Assembly (NCBI RefSeq): GCF_031998825.1
Contig: NZ_DAMACX010000023.1
Location: 1-64,000, forward strand
DNA length: 64,000 nucleotides
Source of the DNA: Pseudescherichia sp031998825
GTDB lineage: Bacteria; Pseudomonadota; Gammaproteobacteria; Enterobacterales; Enterobacteriaceae
Reading direction: 5' to 3'
Shown one piece after another: positions 8,315 to 16,724 of this stretch (position 1 is its first letter; each line of letters opens with the position of its first letter). The translations under genes and the position numbers were made by a program. The notes below the pieces were generated by a model. The model searched no databases and was not told where the DNA came from. It worked only from the letters and a program-made list of their open reading frames with translations.

Positions 8315-10912
8315 GTGCTAGAAGAATACCGTAAGCACGTAGCCGAACGTGCCGCCCAGGGAATTGTACCCAAGCCTGTAGATGCTACCCAAATGGCCGC
8401 ACTGGTCGAGCTGCTGAAAACCCCACCAGCGGGTGAAGAAGAGTTCTTGTTAGATCTGCTATCCAACCGTGTTCCGCCGGGCGTTGATGAAGCCGCATAT
8501 GTTAAAGCGGGCTTCCTGGCTGCTATCGTAAAAGGTGAAACCACCTCGCCGCTGATCTCTGCGGAAAAAGCCGTCGAGCTGCTCGGTACCATGCAGGGTG
8601 GTTACAACATCCATCCGCTCATTGAAGCACTGGACAACGACGCTCTGGCCCCGATTGCCGCGAAAGCGCTCTCCCACACGCTGCTGATGTTCGATAACTT
8701 CTACGACGTGGAAGAGAAAGCGAAAGCGGGCAACGCGCACGCCCAGCAGGTGATGCTCTCCTGGGCCAACGCGGAGTGGTTCCTGAGCCGTCCGCCGCTG
8801 GCTGAAAAAATTACCGTTACCGTCTTTAAAGTGACCGGTGAAACCAATACCGATGACCTCTCTCCGGCACCGGATGCCTGGTCGCGCCCGGATATCCCGC
8901 TGCACGCCCTGGCGATGCTGAAAAATGCCCGTGAAGGCATTGAGCCGGACGTGGCGGGTGCCGTTGGCCCGATCAAACAGATCGAAGAGCTGAACAAAAA
9001 AGGCTTCCCGCTGGCCTACGTCGGTGACGTGGTCGGTACCGGCTCCTCACGTAAATCCGCCACCAACTCGGTGCTGTGGTTTATGGGTGACGACATTCCA
9101 GCCGTGCCGAACAAACGCGGCGGTGGTCTGGTGCTGGGCGGTAAGATTGCGCCAATCTTCTTCAACACCATGGAAGATGCGGGCGCGCTGCCAATTGAAG
9201 TGGACGTGAACAACCTGAACATGGGCGACGTCATCGACGTCTATCCGTTCAAAGGTGAAGTGCGCAACCACGAAACCGGCGAGCTGCTGGCTACCTTTGA
9301 ACTGAAAACCGACGTGCTGATCGACGAAGTGCGCGCCGGGGGCCGTATTCCGCTGATTATCGGCCGTGGCCTGACCACTAAGGCGCGCGAAGCGCTGGGC
9401 CTGCCGCACAGCGACGTCTTCCGCAGCGCAAAACCGGTCGAGGCCAGCAACAAAGGCTTCTCGCTGGCGCAAAAAATGGTGGGCCGCGCCTGTGGCGTGA
9501 CCGGTGTTCGCCCTGGCGAATACTGCGAACCGAAAATGACCTCGGTTGGCTCGCAGGACACCACCGGTCCGATGACCCGTGATGAACTGAAAGATCTGGC
9601 CTGCCTCGGCTTCTCCGCGGACCTGGTGATGCAGTCCTTCTGCCACACGGCGGCCTATCCGAAGCCGGTTGACGTGATGACGCACCATACGCTGCCAGAC
9701 TTCATTATGAACCGCGGCGGTGTCTCCCTGCGTCCGGGCGATGGCATTATCCACTCCTGGCTGAACCGTATGCTGCTGCCGGACACCGTCGGCACCGGCG
9801 GTGACTCCCATACCCGCTTCCCGGTAGGGATCTCCTTCCCGGCAGGCTCGGGTCTGGTGGCGTTTGCCGCTGCGACCGGCGTTATGCCGCTGGATATGCC
9901 GGAGTCGGTGCTGGTGCGCTTCAAAGGCACCATGCAGCCGGGCATTACCCTGCGCGACCTGGTGCATGCTATTCCGCTGTACGCCATTCGTCAGGGGCTG
10001 CTGACCGTAGAGAAGAAAGGTAAGAAAAACATCTTCTCTGGCCGTATCCTCGAGATCGAAGGTCTGCCGGAGCTGAAAGTAGAGCAGGCGTTTGAGCTGG
10101 CCGATGCCTCCGCCGAGCGTTCTGCTGCGGGCTGTACCATCAAGCTGGATAAAGCGCCGATTACCGAGTACCTGACCTCTAACATCGTGCTGCTGAAGTG
10201 GATGATTGCGGAAGGCTACGGCGATCGCCGTACCATCGAGCGCCGTATCCAGGGCATGGAGAAGTGGCTGGCGGATCCGCAGCTGCTGGAAGCCGATGCC
10301 GACGCCGAGTATGCGGCGGTGATCGAGATCGATCTGGCGGATATCAAAGAGCCGATCCTCTGCGCACCGAACGATCCGGATGACGCGCGTCTGCTCTCTG
10401 ACGTGGCTGGTGAGAAGATTGACGAAGTGTTTATCGGCTCGTGCATGACCAACATTGGTCACTTCCGCGCCGCCGGTAAGCTGCTGGACAGCCATAAAGG
10501 CCAGCTGCCGACCCGTCTGTGGGTCGCGCCGCCAACCCGTATGGATGCTGCCCAGCTGACGGAAGAGGGCTACTACAGCGTCTTCGGTAAGAGCGGGGCG
10601 CGTATTGAGATCCCGGGCTGCTCGCTGTGCATGGGTAACCAGGCGCGCGTGGCTGATGGTTCAACGGTAGTGTCGACCTCGACGCGTAACTTCCCGAACC
10701 GTCTGGGCACCGGCGCGAACGTCTTCCTGGCATCTGCGGAGCTGGCTGCGGTCTCTTCACTGCTGGGTAAACTGCCGACCCCGGACGAGTATCAGATCTT
10801 CATGGCGCAGGTCGATAAGACGGCGGTGGATACCTATCGCTATCTGAACTTTGACCAGCTCGGCCAGTATACCGAAAAAGCCGACGGCGTGATCTTCCAG
10901 ACCGCCGTGTAA
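8315..10912 (+). CDS. acnB: Aconitate hydratase B
   Basis: Main TCA-cycle aconitase, a cytosolic 4Fe-4S enzyme interconverting citrate and isocitrate; the apo form binds mRNA. At 865 residues it matches E. coli AcnB. The AcnB order is clear: an N-terminal HEAT-like domain (about 1-160), the swivel domain (about 160-370, with the GDVVGTGSSRKSATNS loop), then the cluster-bearing domains with GTGGDSHTRFP, the cluster ligand in EVFIGSCMTNIGHFR, and GCSLCMGNQARV supplying the other two cysteines. The start is GTG at 8315, with GCGAGGAGAAAT upstream, giving VLEEYRKHVAERAA as in E. coli. An ATG 30 bases upstream is less likely. Confidence 0.98.
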   Translation: MLEEYRKHVAERAAQGIVPKPVDATQMAALVELLKTPPAGEEEFLLDLLSNRVPPGVDEAAYVKAGFLAAIVKGETTSPLISAEKAVELLGTMQGGYNIHPLIEALDNDALAPIAAKALSHTLLMFDNFYDVEEKAKAGNAHAQQVMLSWANAEWFLSRPPLAEKITVTVFKVTGETNTDDLSPAPDAWSRPDIPLHALAMLKNAREGIEPDVAGAVGPIKQIEELNKKGFPLAYVGDVVGTGSSRKSATNSVLWFMGDDIPAVPNKRGGGLVLGGKIAPIFFNTMEDAGALPIEVDVNNLNMGDVIDVYPFKGEVRNHETGELLATFELKTDVLIDEVRAGGRIPLIIGRGLTTKAREALGLPHSDVFRSAKPVEASNKGFSLAQKMVGRACGVTGVRPGEYCEPKMTSVGSQDTTGPMTRDELKDLACLGFSADLVMQSFCHTAAYPKPVDVMTHHTLPDFIMNRGGVSLRPGDGIIHSWLNRMLLPDTVGTGGDSHTRFPVGISFPAGSGLVAFAAATGVMPLDMPESVLVRFKGTMQPGITLRDLVHAIPLYAIRQGLLTVEKKGKKNIFSGRILEIEGLPELKVEQAFELADASAERSAAGCTIKLDKAPITEYLTSNIVLLKWMIAEGYGDRRTIERRIQGMEKWLADPQLLEADADAEYAAVIEIDLADIKEPILCAPNDPDDARLLSDVAGEKIDEVFIGSCMTNIGHFRAAGKLLDSHKGQLPTRLWVAPPTRMDAAQLTEEGYYSVFGKSGARIEIPGCSLCMGNQARVADGSTVVSTSTRNFPNRLGTGANVFLASAELAAVSSLLGKLPTPDEYQIFMAQVDKTAVDTYRYLNFDQLGQYTEKADGVIFQTAV

Positions 10913-10920
10913 GTAAGACC

Positions 10921-10946
10921 AGGCCGGGCGAGTTTGCCCGGCCTTT
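10921..10946 (+). terminator. Terminator after acnB
   Basis: AGGCCGGGC-GAGTTT-GCCCGGCCT stem followed by TT, 8 bases after the stop. Its short T tail makes it a modest terminator. It also faces the convergent darG end. Confidence 0.7.
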
Positions 10947-10977
10947 AACTATTCCCGCCCAGTAAAGTTTGCTGTTT

Positions 10978-12045
10978 TCAAAAGTACACTTCCATTACAC
11001 GATTAATGGCAAGTTGTAGACTCCTATCATCAAATACTCTTAGCTTGCGGTTGGCCCAGTGTCTACCAGCAGGCCAGCGCTGTAAGGCCTCTTTTACCGA
11101 TACTACCGTAGGCTGACATTCATCATGGGTTAGCAGCCAGTCAACGGTTGCCAGCAGTTCCAGACCGAACGGAGATTCAAAACCATCAATTAGCCGGGTA
11201 ACCTGCTCCAGCGCCGGTAGCCACTCCTTAGCCTCACTCTTAAGCCAGGCATTAACGTAATCTTTCTCTTGATCGTTAAACCAGATAACGTCCAGGGGCT
11301 GGCTATCAGGAATGCGTTTTTCTGCTTTCAGATAGGTTCCATCCAGCGTATTGAGTAGATGGGTAAGATTATGTGCATATGGACCATAGTTGTGCGCTTT
11401 AAATCGTAACTTTAACTCGTTACTAAGATGATGCTGGTCAGCCGCACGCTGTAGGAACCAGGCCAGCTTCTGGATTTCTAACAGGCTACACTCTATTCCC
11501 AATACCCAATAACGACGTACTAATTCAGCAATTACTGCCCTGGCGGGAGTAAGCTTTTTTACGCCGGTACTCTTCGCTATGTTCTGGTATTTTTCCGTTG
11601 GCTCATAAATAAAGATTTCCGTGTCCTGAAGATCGCTGAAAGCGGATACAATACGTATCCGCACCTCTTCCCATGCAAGTCCGCCATTGCCAGCACCCAA
11701 TGGGGGGATAGCAATGGACTTTACCTCTTCCGTAACCAGAAAACGGTGTAAGTCTTGCAAACCCTCTTCAATCCACTCCATGCGAGAATCGGCACGCCAG
11801 TGCTGTTTAGTAGGAAAGTTGACAATCCACCGTGGACCCATCAGCTCGCTAGTTTCGGTAATAAACATTTTGCCGGTCATGACCTGCTGGTGTTTACAGG
11901 CGAGAGCATAGGCTTTCATATTCTCAGGAAAGCGCTCTTTAAACATCAGTGCGATACCTTTGCCCATCACACCGACAGTATTGACCGTGTTCACCAGCGC
12001 ATCTACGGGTGCATCCAGTAAATTACCTTGGGTAAATGTGATCAT
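10978..12045 (-). CDS. darG: DarG antitoxin: macrodomain DNA ADP-ribosylglycohydrolase
   Basis: A 355-residue antitoxin. The N-terminal macrodomain (about 1-155) opens MITFTQGNLLDAPVDALVNTVN and has VMGKGIALMF and IPPLGAGNGGLAW (113-125). FPTKQHW places lysine at K80, the catalytic position reported for Thermus DarG. DarG removes ADP-ribose from thymidine in DNA and so reverses DarT. The C-terminal part (about 165-355) contains EIQKLAWFLQRA and FKAHNYGPYAHNLTHLL. This region is shared by long DarG proteins and thought to bind the toxin; it resembles SocA-like/Panacea antitoxin domains by eye (inference). Its ATG overlaps the darT stop by 4 bases (ATGA), so the pair is translationally coupled. 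Base composition is AT-richer than acnB and yacL. Confidence 0.92.
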   Translation of the reverse strand: MITFTQGNLLDAPVDALVNTVNTVGVMGKGIALMFKERFPENMKAYALACKHQQVMTGKMFITETSELMGPRWIVNFPTKQHWRADSRMEWIEEGLQDLHRFLVTEEVKSIAIPPLGAGNGGLAWEEVRIRIVSAFSDLQDTEIFIYEPTEKYQNIAKSTGVKKLTPARAVIAELVRRYWVLGIECSLLEIQKLAWFLQRAADQHHLSNELKLRFKAHNYGPYAHNLTHLLNTLDGTYLKAEKRIPDSQPLDVIWFNDQEKDYVNAWLKSEAKEWLPALEQVTRLIDGFESPFGLELLATVDWLLTHDECQPTVVSVKEALQRWPAGRHWANRKLRVFDDRSLQLAINRVMEVYF

Positions 12046-12698
12046 GGGAAATACCAGCTAGTTCGAGTATAAACGGGCATTGTCACATTACGTTGTGACA
12101 ACCATTGCTCTAATTGTAACTTGACGTCGTTACTGTAACAAACCATGCCGTTTAGAAGCGTTATTGGACAATACTGCCAGATCAATGCTTCGGCCTGATA
12201 ACGCTCAAATTTTCCGGGATCGTCCGGATCGCGGCGGAAATCCCTTGTCTGTAAAATAGGCCAGTCGATCCCGTTCAGATAGGCCAGATCTGTATAGTAA
12301 TTGGCCCAGCTATAGTAAGCGTGGCTGTCAGTAAATACGAAAGGCACATCATATTCGGCTATGTCATGTAAGCTGCTAACGAGTATGACAATTTCGTCAT
12401 TAGGGCGTTGGGTAATACCACCGCGACCGCTATAAATATTCATGAGCATCGGAGAGAAGGGCGTAAAGTAGAACGGCACATAATCATGTAATACGCCGCC
12501 CATACCGACAGGCACCAGATGCCCTGCACGTTTGCTGATAAGCTCAGGATTACCAATAGTAACCCAGTTATCTGCTTGAGCTGGACTATTACCGCAGTGC
12601 AACCCGTTATCCAGTATCCACGGAATATTATCCCGATGTACAATGCGCCAGATCAGTGCCTTTTGCGGATTAAGGCTGGCGCTGTAGTCAAAAGACAT
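12042..12698 (-). CDS. darT: DarT toxin: DNA thymidine ADP-ribosyltransferase
   Basis: A 218-residue DUF4433 protein. DarT uses NAD+ to attach ADP-ribose to bases in single-stranded DNA, blocking replication; darTG modules protect against phage. Visible family marks are WRIVHRDNIPWIL (17-29), R57 aligned by eye with Thermus R51, the GGVLHDYVPFYFTPFSPML block (67-85), FVFTDSHAYY (120-129), and QAEALIW with the expected catalytic glutamate at E170. No truncation or inactivating change is evident, so the toxin looks functional. The ribosome site is AGAGGG. It is the first gene of a two-gene operon with darG, lying between acnB and yacL, which are direct neighbours in E. coli. Confidence 0.93.
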   Translation of the reverse strand: MSFDYSASLNPQKALIWRIVHRDNIPWILDNGLHCGNSPAQADNWVTIGNPELISKRAGHLVPVGMGGVLHDYVPFYFTPFSPMLMNIYSGRGGITQRPNDEIVILVSSLHDIAEYDVPFVFTDSHAYYSWANYYTDLAYLNGIDWPILQTRDFRRDPDDPGKFERYQAEALIWQYCPITLLNGMVCYSNDVKLQLEQWLSQRNVTMPVYTRTSWYFP

Positions 12699-12751
12699 AA
12701 GTTTCCCTCTTAAGTAAGCCTCCCGGTTAGCAATCGTATGATACGCTGTCT

Positions 12752-12771
12752 ACGCAAATGCGTTTTGCGCA
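12752..12771. promoter_or_regulatory. Overlapping short inverted repeats upstream of darT
   Basis: ACGCA-AA-TGCGT is followed at once by an overlapping TGCG-TTTTG-CGCA, 54-73 bases before the darT start in the darT-yacL divergent gap (12699-12890). It may be an operator for the toxin pair, but there is no independent support. Confidence 0.25.
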
Positions 12772-12890
12772 TCAGCCACATCGTTGTTGACTGTAACGTC
12801 AGCTTTTATTTCTCATCCTTCTCCCCGCTACGCTGTTTTTCTTCTCCACGACTGCGATAATTACCCTATTGCGGATGTGAGGAAAAAAAC

Positions 12891-13253
12891 ATGGATTACG
12901 AATTCTTACGCGACATCACGGGCCAGGTGAAAGTGCGCATGTCGATGGGCCACGAGGTGGTCGGACACTGGTTTAATGAAGAGGTGAAAGAGAATCTGGC
13001 CCTGCTGGATGAGGTGGAGCAGGCAGCAAAAACCGTCAAGGGTAGCGAGCGCCAGTGGCAGCGAATTGGCCATGAATACACGCTCTGGATGGATGGCGAA
13101 GAGGTCATCATCCGCGCTAACCAGCTGGAGTTTTCCGGGGATGAGATTGAAGAGGGAATGAGCTACTACGACGAAGAGAGCCTGTCGCTGTGCGGCGTCG
13201 AGGATTTTCTCCAGGTCGTTACGGCATACCGTAAATTTATTCAGCAGAAGTAA
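12891..13253 (+). CDS. yacL: YacL, UPF0231 family protein
   Basis: A 120-residue, acidic, cytosolic protein with no signal peptide, starting MDYEFLRDITGQVKVRMSMGHE as in E. coli YacL. Family function is unknown to me. The start is supported by GTGAGGAAAAAAAC just upstream. It is transcribed alone, convergent with speD. darTG separates it from acnB. Confidence 0.93.
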   Translation: MDYEFLRDITGQVKVRMSMGHEVVGHWFNEEVKENLALLDEVEQAAKTVKGSERQWQRIGHEYTLWMDGEEVIIRANQLEFSGDEIEEGMSYYDEESLSLCGVEDFLQVVTAYRKFIQQK

Positions 13254-13303
13254 CGTGGTTTAAAAAGATTGTCGGAGCGTCCCTGCTCCGGCTTCAGCCG
13301 TGA

Positions 13304-14098
13304 TTACACGGCGGGAATATTGCGCGCGTAGTAGATCTCGCGCATCTCTTTCCACAGCGATTCGGTAATGGCCTCCCGCTCTTCGGCGGTAAGATCTTCC
13401 GGGCGGGTGTGGAACATATAGTGCTTCAGGTCGAACTCCTTCAGCATCATCTTGGTATGGAAGATGTTCTCCTGATAGACGTTCACGTCCACCATGTCAT
13501 ACAGCGCCTTCATATCCTCAGAGAGGAAGTTCTGAATAGAGTTGATCTCATGGTCGATAAAGTGCTTCATGCCGTTGATATCACGAGTAAAGCCGCGCAC
13601 GCGGTAGTCAACGGTGACGATGTCCGACTCAAGCTGGTGGATCAGGTAGTTCAGCGCCTTCAGCGGGGAGATGACGCCGCAGGTTGAGACCTCAATGTCG
13701 GCACGGAAGGTGCACAGGCCGCCTTCAGGGTGGCTCTCCGGATAGGTGTGCACGCAGATGTGGCTCTTATCGAGGTGGGCCACCACCGTCTCCGGCAGCG
13801 GGCCGGGGTGGGCGGTTTTATCAATCAGGGTTGGATCGACCGGCTCTTCGCTCACCAGAATGGTCACGCTGGCCCCCTGCGGCTCGTAGTCCTGGCGGGC
13901 AACGTTGAGAATGTTTGCGCCAATGATTGAGCAGGTCTCGGTGAGGATCTCCGTCAGGCGGTTGGCGTTATAGAGTTCGTCGATATAGGCAATATAGCCG
14001 TCACGCTCTTCGGCGGTTTTGGCATAACAGATATCGTAGATACAAAAACTCAGGCTTTTGGTCAGGTTGTTAAAGCCATGCAGTTTCAGCTTTTTCAA
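13304..14098 (-). CDS. speD: S-adenosylmethionine decarboxylase proenzyme
   Basis: Makes decarboxylated SAM, the aminopropyl donor for spermidine. The 264-residue proenzyme cleaves itself at the Lys-Ser bond of HLDKSHICVHTYPESH, and the serine becomes the pyruvoyl cofactor. The start is TTG at 14098: only this gives MKKLKLHGFNNLT, the E. coli N-terminus, which also uses UUG. The TTG overlaps the speE stop as TTGA, and GGAGG sits within the end of speE, so translation is coupled. It is second in the speE-speD operon, with speE supplying the enzyme that uses its product. Confidence 0.97.
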   Translation of the reverse strand: MKKLKLHGFNNLTKSLSFCIYDICYAKTAEERDGYIAYIDELYNANRLTEILTETCSIIGANILNVARQDYEPQGASVTILVSEEPVDPTLIDKTAHPGPLPETVVAHLDKSHICVHTYPESHPEGGLCTFRADIEVSTCGVISPLKALNYLIHQLESDIVTVDYRVRGFTRDINGMKHFIDHEINSIQNFLSEDMKALYDMVDVNVYQENIFHTKMMLKEFDLKHYMFHTRPEDLTAEEREAITESLWKEMREIYYARNIPAV

Positions 14099-14967
14099 TT
14101 TTCATCACCTCCTGAGGAGAGCGCGTCTAACAGATATTGTGGCAGGGCGAAGGATGCCGTATGAATGGCCGGGTTGTAGTAGCGGCAGGTCAGGGCCGCG
14201 TTGTGGAAGCGGGCCTGAATAATCTCGGTGGAGAGATTGCGCAGGATCTCGTTGTCCGTCGCCCAGGCGAAAGTCATGATGCCGCCGTAGTAGGTAGGCA
14301 CCGCCGCCTGGTAGAAGCTGACGTCGCTAAAGTAGTGGCTCAGCTTCTTGTGGCTGCCTACTGCCTCATCCTGCTGCAGGAAGCTTACGCCGTTCTGGGC
14401 AACGAAGATCCCACCCGGATTCAGACAGCGCTTGCAGCCGGCGTAGAAGTCGGAGGTAAACAGGCTCTCACCCGGCCCCACCGGATCGGTGCAGTCGGAG
14501 ATGATCACGTCAAAGGTTTGCGCGGTCTGGTTGACAAAGTTGACGCCGTCGTCAATCACCAGCGTAAAGCGCGGATCGTCGTAGCTGCCCGCGTTGTGAT
14601 TCGGCAGATACTGGCGGCAGAATGACACCACCCCTTCGTCGATCTCCACCATGGTGATGGTTTCAACGTTTTTATGCCGGCTCACTTCGCGCAGCATTGC
14701 GCCGTCGCCGCCGCCGATGATCAGCACGTGCTTCGCCTGGCCATGAGCCAGCAGCGGAACGTGGGTCATCATTTCGTGATAGATAAACTCGTCACGCTCG
14801 GTGGTCTGGACAACGCCGTCCAGCGCCATGACGCGGCCAAAGGCGGCGTTTTCAAAGATGATCAGATCCTGGTGATCGGTCTTTTCGTGATAGAGCACGT
14901 TATCAACGGCAAAGTACTGACCAAACTGGTCATGCAGCGTTTCATGCCACGGGCGGGTATCAGCCAT
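14095..14967 (-). CDS. speE: Spermidine synthase
   Basis: Transfers the aminopropyl group from decarboxylated SAM to putrescine. It is a cytosolic Rossmann-fold enzyme of 290 residues. Motifs are IGGGDGAMLREV (donor binding), MVEIDEGVV, and SDCTDPVGPGESLF with the catalytic aspartate. The ATG at 14967 (MADTRPWHETLHDQFGQY) is chosen because it matches E. coli and has GGAGG upstream; the open frame runs 15 codons further. First gene of the speED operon. Confidence 0.97.
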   Translation of the reverse strand: MADTRPWHETLHDQFGQYFAVDNVLYHEKTDHQDLIIFENAAFGRVMALDGVVQTTERDEFIYHEMMTHVPLLAHGQAKHVLIIGGGDGAMLREVSRHKNVETITMVEIDEGVVSFCRQYLPNHNAGSYDDPRFTLVIDDGVNFVNQTAQTFDVIISDCTDPVGPGESLFTSDFYAGCKRCLNPGGIFVAQNGVSFLQQDEAVGSHKKLSHYFSDVSFYQAAVPTYYGGIMTFAWATDNEILRNLSTEIIQARFHNAALTCRYYNPAIHTASFALPQYLLDALSSGGDEN

Positions 14968-15069
14968 GCATCCTCCTTCGTTAACATCCACACAAAATGG
15001 GCGCAACATCATAGCTAACTATAGCCGCTGATGCACGGCTATAACTTCAGCAGGGGAGGCGGGTTTACT

Positions 15070-15417
15070 TTACTTGACGTAGGCCAGCAGGCTGAGGGAG
15101 TCCCGGGCCAGCGCTTTGCATTTTTTGGCAACCGGAATGCCGATGCCGCTAAGATCGCGATAGCTGTCCTCGCCGAGGGATTTCATATCAAAGGTGTCGT
15201 AGTTGCTCAGATCCCACTGGTTCTGCTGGGCAAAGAAGACCAGCGCCCGGCGGATCTGGCCATTCGGTAGATTCTGGTAACCACAGTCGTTTTTCAGAAA
15301 CACGAAAACTGCCGTAAGATCGGCCATGTCCTCCGCTTCAGACTCGCTGAGCGCATAACTATTTGCTGACATCGCCAGCAGGCTGGTGAACACAACGGTT
15401 CTGAAAAACGTCTTCAT
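15070..15417 (-). CDS. yacC: YacC, small secreted protein (PulS/OutS-like)
   Basis: 115 residues with a signal peptide (MKTFFRTVVFTSLLAMSANSYA) and a short mature domain (LSESEAEDMADLTAVFVFLKN onward) with two cysteines (NDCGYQ and KKCKAL) that could form a disulfide. The mature part resembles type II secretion pilotins of the PulS/OutS group, but there is no lipobox, so it is likely periplasmic. Function is not established. The ATG at 15417 is preferred to the in-frame TTG just before it. The 120 bases upstream lead into the tnpB element. Confidence 0.88.
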   Translation of the reverse strand: MKTFFRTVVFTSLLAMSANSYALSESEAEDMADLTAVFVFLKNDCGYQNLPNGQIRRALVFFAQQNQWDLSNYDTFDMKSLGEDSYRDLSGIGIPVAKKCKALARDSLSLLAYVK

Positions 15418-15492
15418 CAAATTGCCCCCTGGAGACCTCGCCCGGTTGGGCGGGGAGGAAAGGGGATGCTAAACAATCTGACTTCTTTGTGC

Positions 15493-16724
15493 TTGACCAC
15501 TATCAATACCTCTCACATTTTTGCGCGTATTCTATGAAGCCATGAAACGCGCATATAAATACCGCTTCTATCCAACACCCGAGCAGGTTGAGCTACTGGC
15601 TCAGACGTTCGGGTGTGTGCGTTTCGTCTACAACTCAATCCTGCGCTGGCGCACCGATGCCTGGTATGAGCGTCAGGAGAAAACGGGTTACATTCAGGCC
15701 AGTGCACGACTGACGGCCCTGAAAAAAGAGCCGGAATTTGCCTGGCTGAATGATGTTTCCTGCGTACCGCTCCAGCAGACGCTACGCCACCAGCAAACAG
15801 CCTTTTCAAACTTCTTCGCCGGACGTGCCAGATACCCGACATTCAAAAGCAAGCGCCATAAACAGGCCGCAGAACTGACCGCCAGCGCCTTTAAATACCG
15901 CGACGGCAGGCTGTACATGGCAAAGAGCAAAGCGCCCCTGGACGTGCGCTGGAGCCGCCCGCTACCGTCTACCCCTTCTACGGTCACTATCAGCAAAGAT
16001 GCCGCCGGACGGTACTTTGTTTCGTGCCTCTGCGAATTTGAACCTGTATCACTGCCGATCAGCCCGAAAATGGTCGGCATTGATGTTGGTTTAAAAGATT
16101 TATTCGTCACCGATACCGGATTCAAATCCGGCAATCCCCGCCATACCACTAAGTACGCGGCACGTCTGGCGCTGCTCCAGCGCCGGTTAAGCAAAAAGGC
16201 CAGAGGCTCAAAAAACCGCGCCAAAGCCCGCATGAAGGTTGCCCGGCTCCACGCGAAAATTGCCGATTGCCGTCTGGATGCCCTGCACAAGGCCACCCGC
16301 AAACTGATTAACGAGAACCAGGTTGTTTGCGTCGAATCCCTTAAAGTGAAGAACATGATCCGTAACCCGACGCTGTCGAAAGCGATAGCAGACGCAGGCT
16401 GGGGCGAATTTATGCGCCAGCTAAAGTATAAAGCCGAATGGGCAGGGCGTAGCGTGGTCGCCATTGACCCGTTTTTCCCGTCCTCAAAACGCTGTAGCTG
16501 CTGCGGCTTCACCCTGCAAAAAATGCCTCTTAACGTGCGTAAATGGTACTGCCCGGAATGCGGGGCAGATCATGATCGCGACATTAACGCGACCCGTAAT
16601 ATCAAAGCTGCCGGGCTGGCAGTGTTAGCCCACGGAGAGCCTGTAAATCCTGATCCGCCTAAAGCGGCTCAGGTCCGGCTCCGTGAAGTGGGAATCCCCG
16701 CCCTTCAGGTCAGGGAGCAGTCAA
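15493..16724 (+). mobile_element. Solitary tnpB element of IS200/IS605 type (boundaries tentative)
   Basis: A lone tnpB gene lies between yacC and cueO, which are adjacent in E. coli. No Y1 transposase gene (tnpA) is present, so the unit cannot move by itself. The right end is placed at GGGAGCAGTCAA (to 16724), which looks like the usual right end of this family. The left end is uncertain; a small inverted repeat TTGA-CCACTA-TCAA at 15493-15506 is a candidate for the left-end hairpin. No target duplication is expected for this type. Confidence 0.5.

Noticed and set aside
9047..10495. 482-codon open frame on the minus strand inside acnB
   Set aside because: Antisense shadow of a highly conserved gene; GC-rich codon bias commonly leaves such frames open and the translation shows no recognisable family.
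15521..15541. TTG start for tnpB seven codons upstream
   Set aside because: MKRAYKYRFYPT from the ATG at 15542 is the usual TnpB N-terminus; the TTG extension has no family support.
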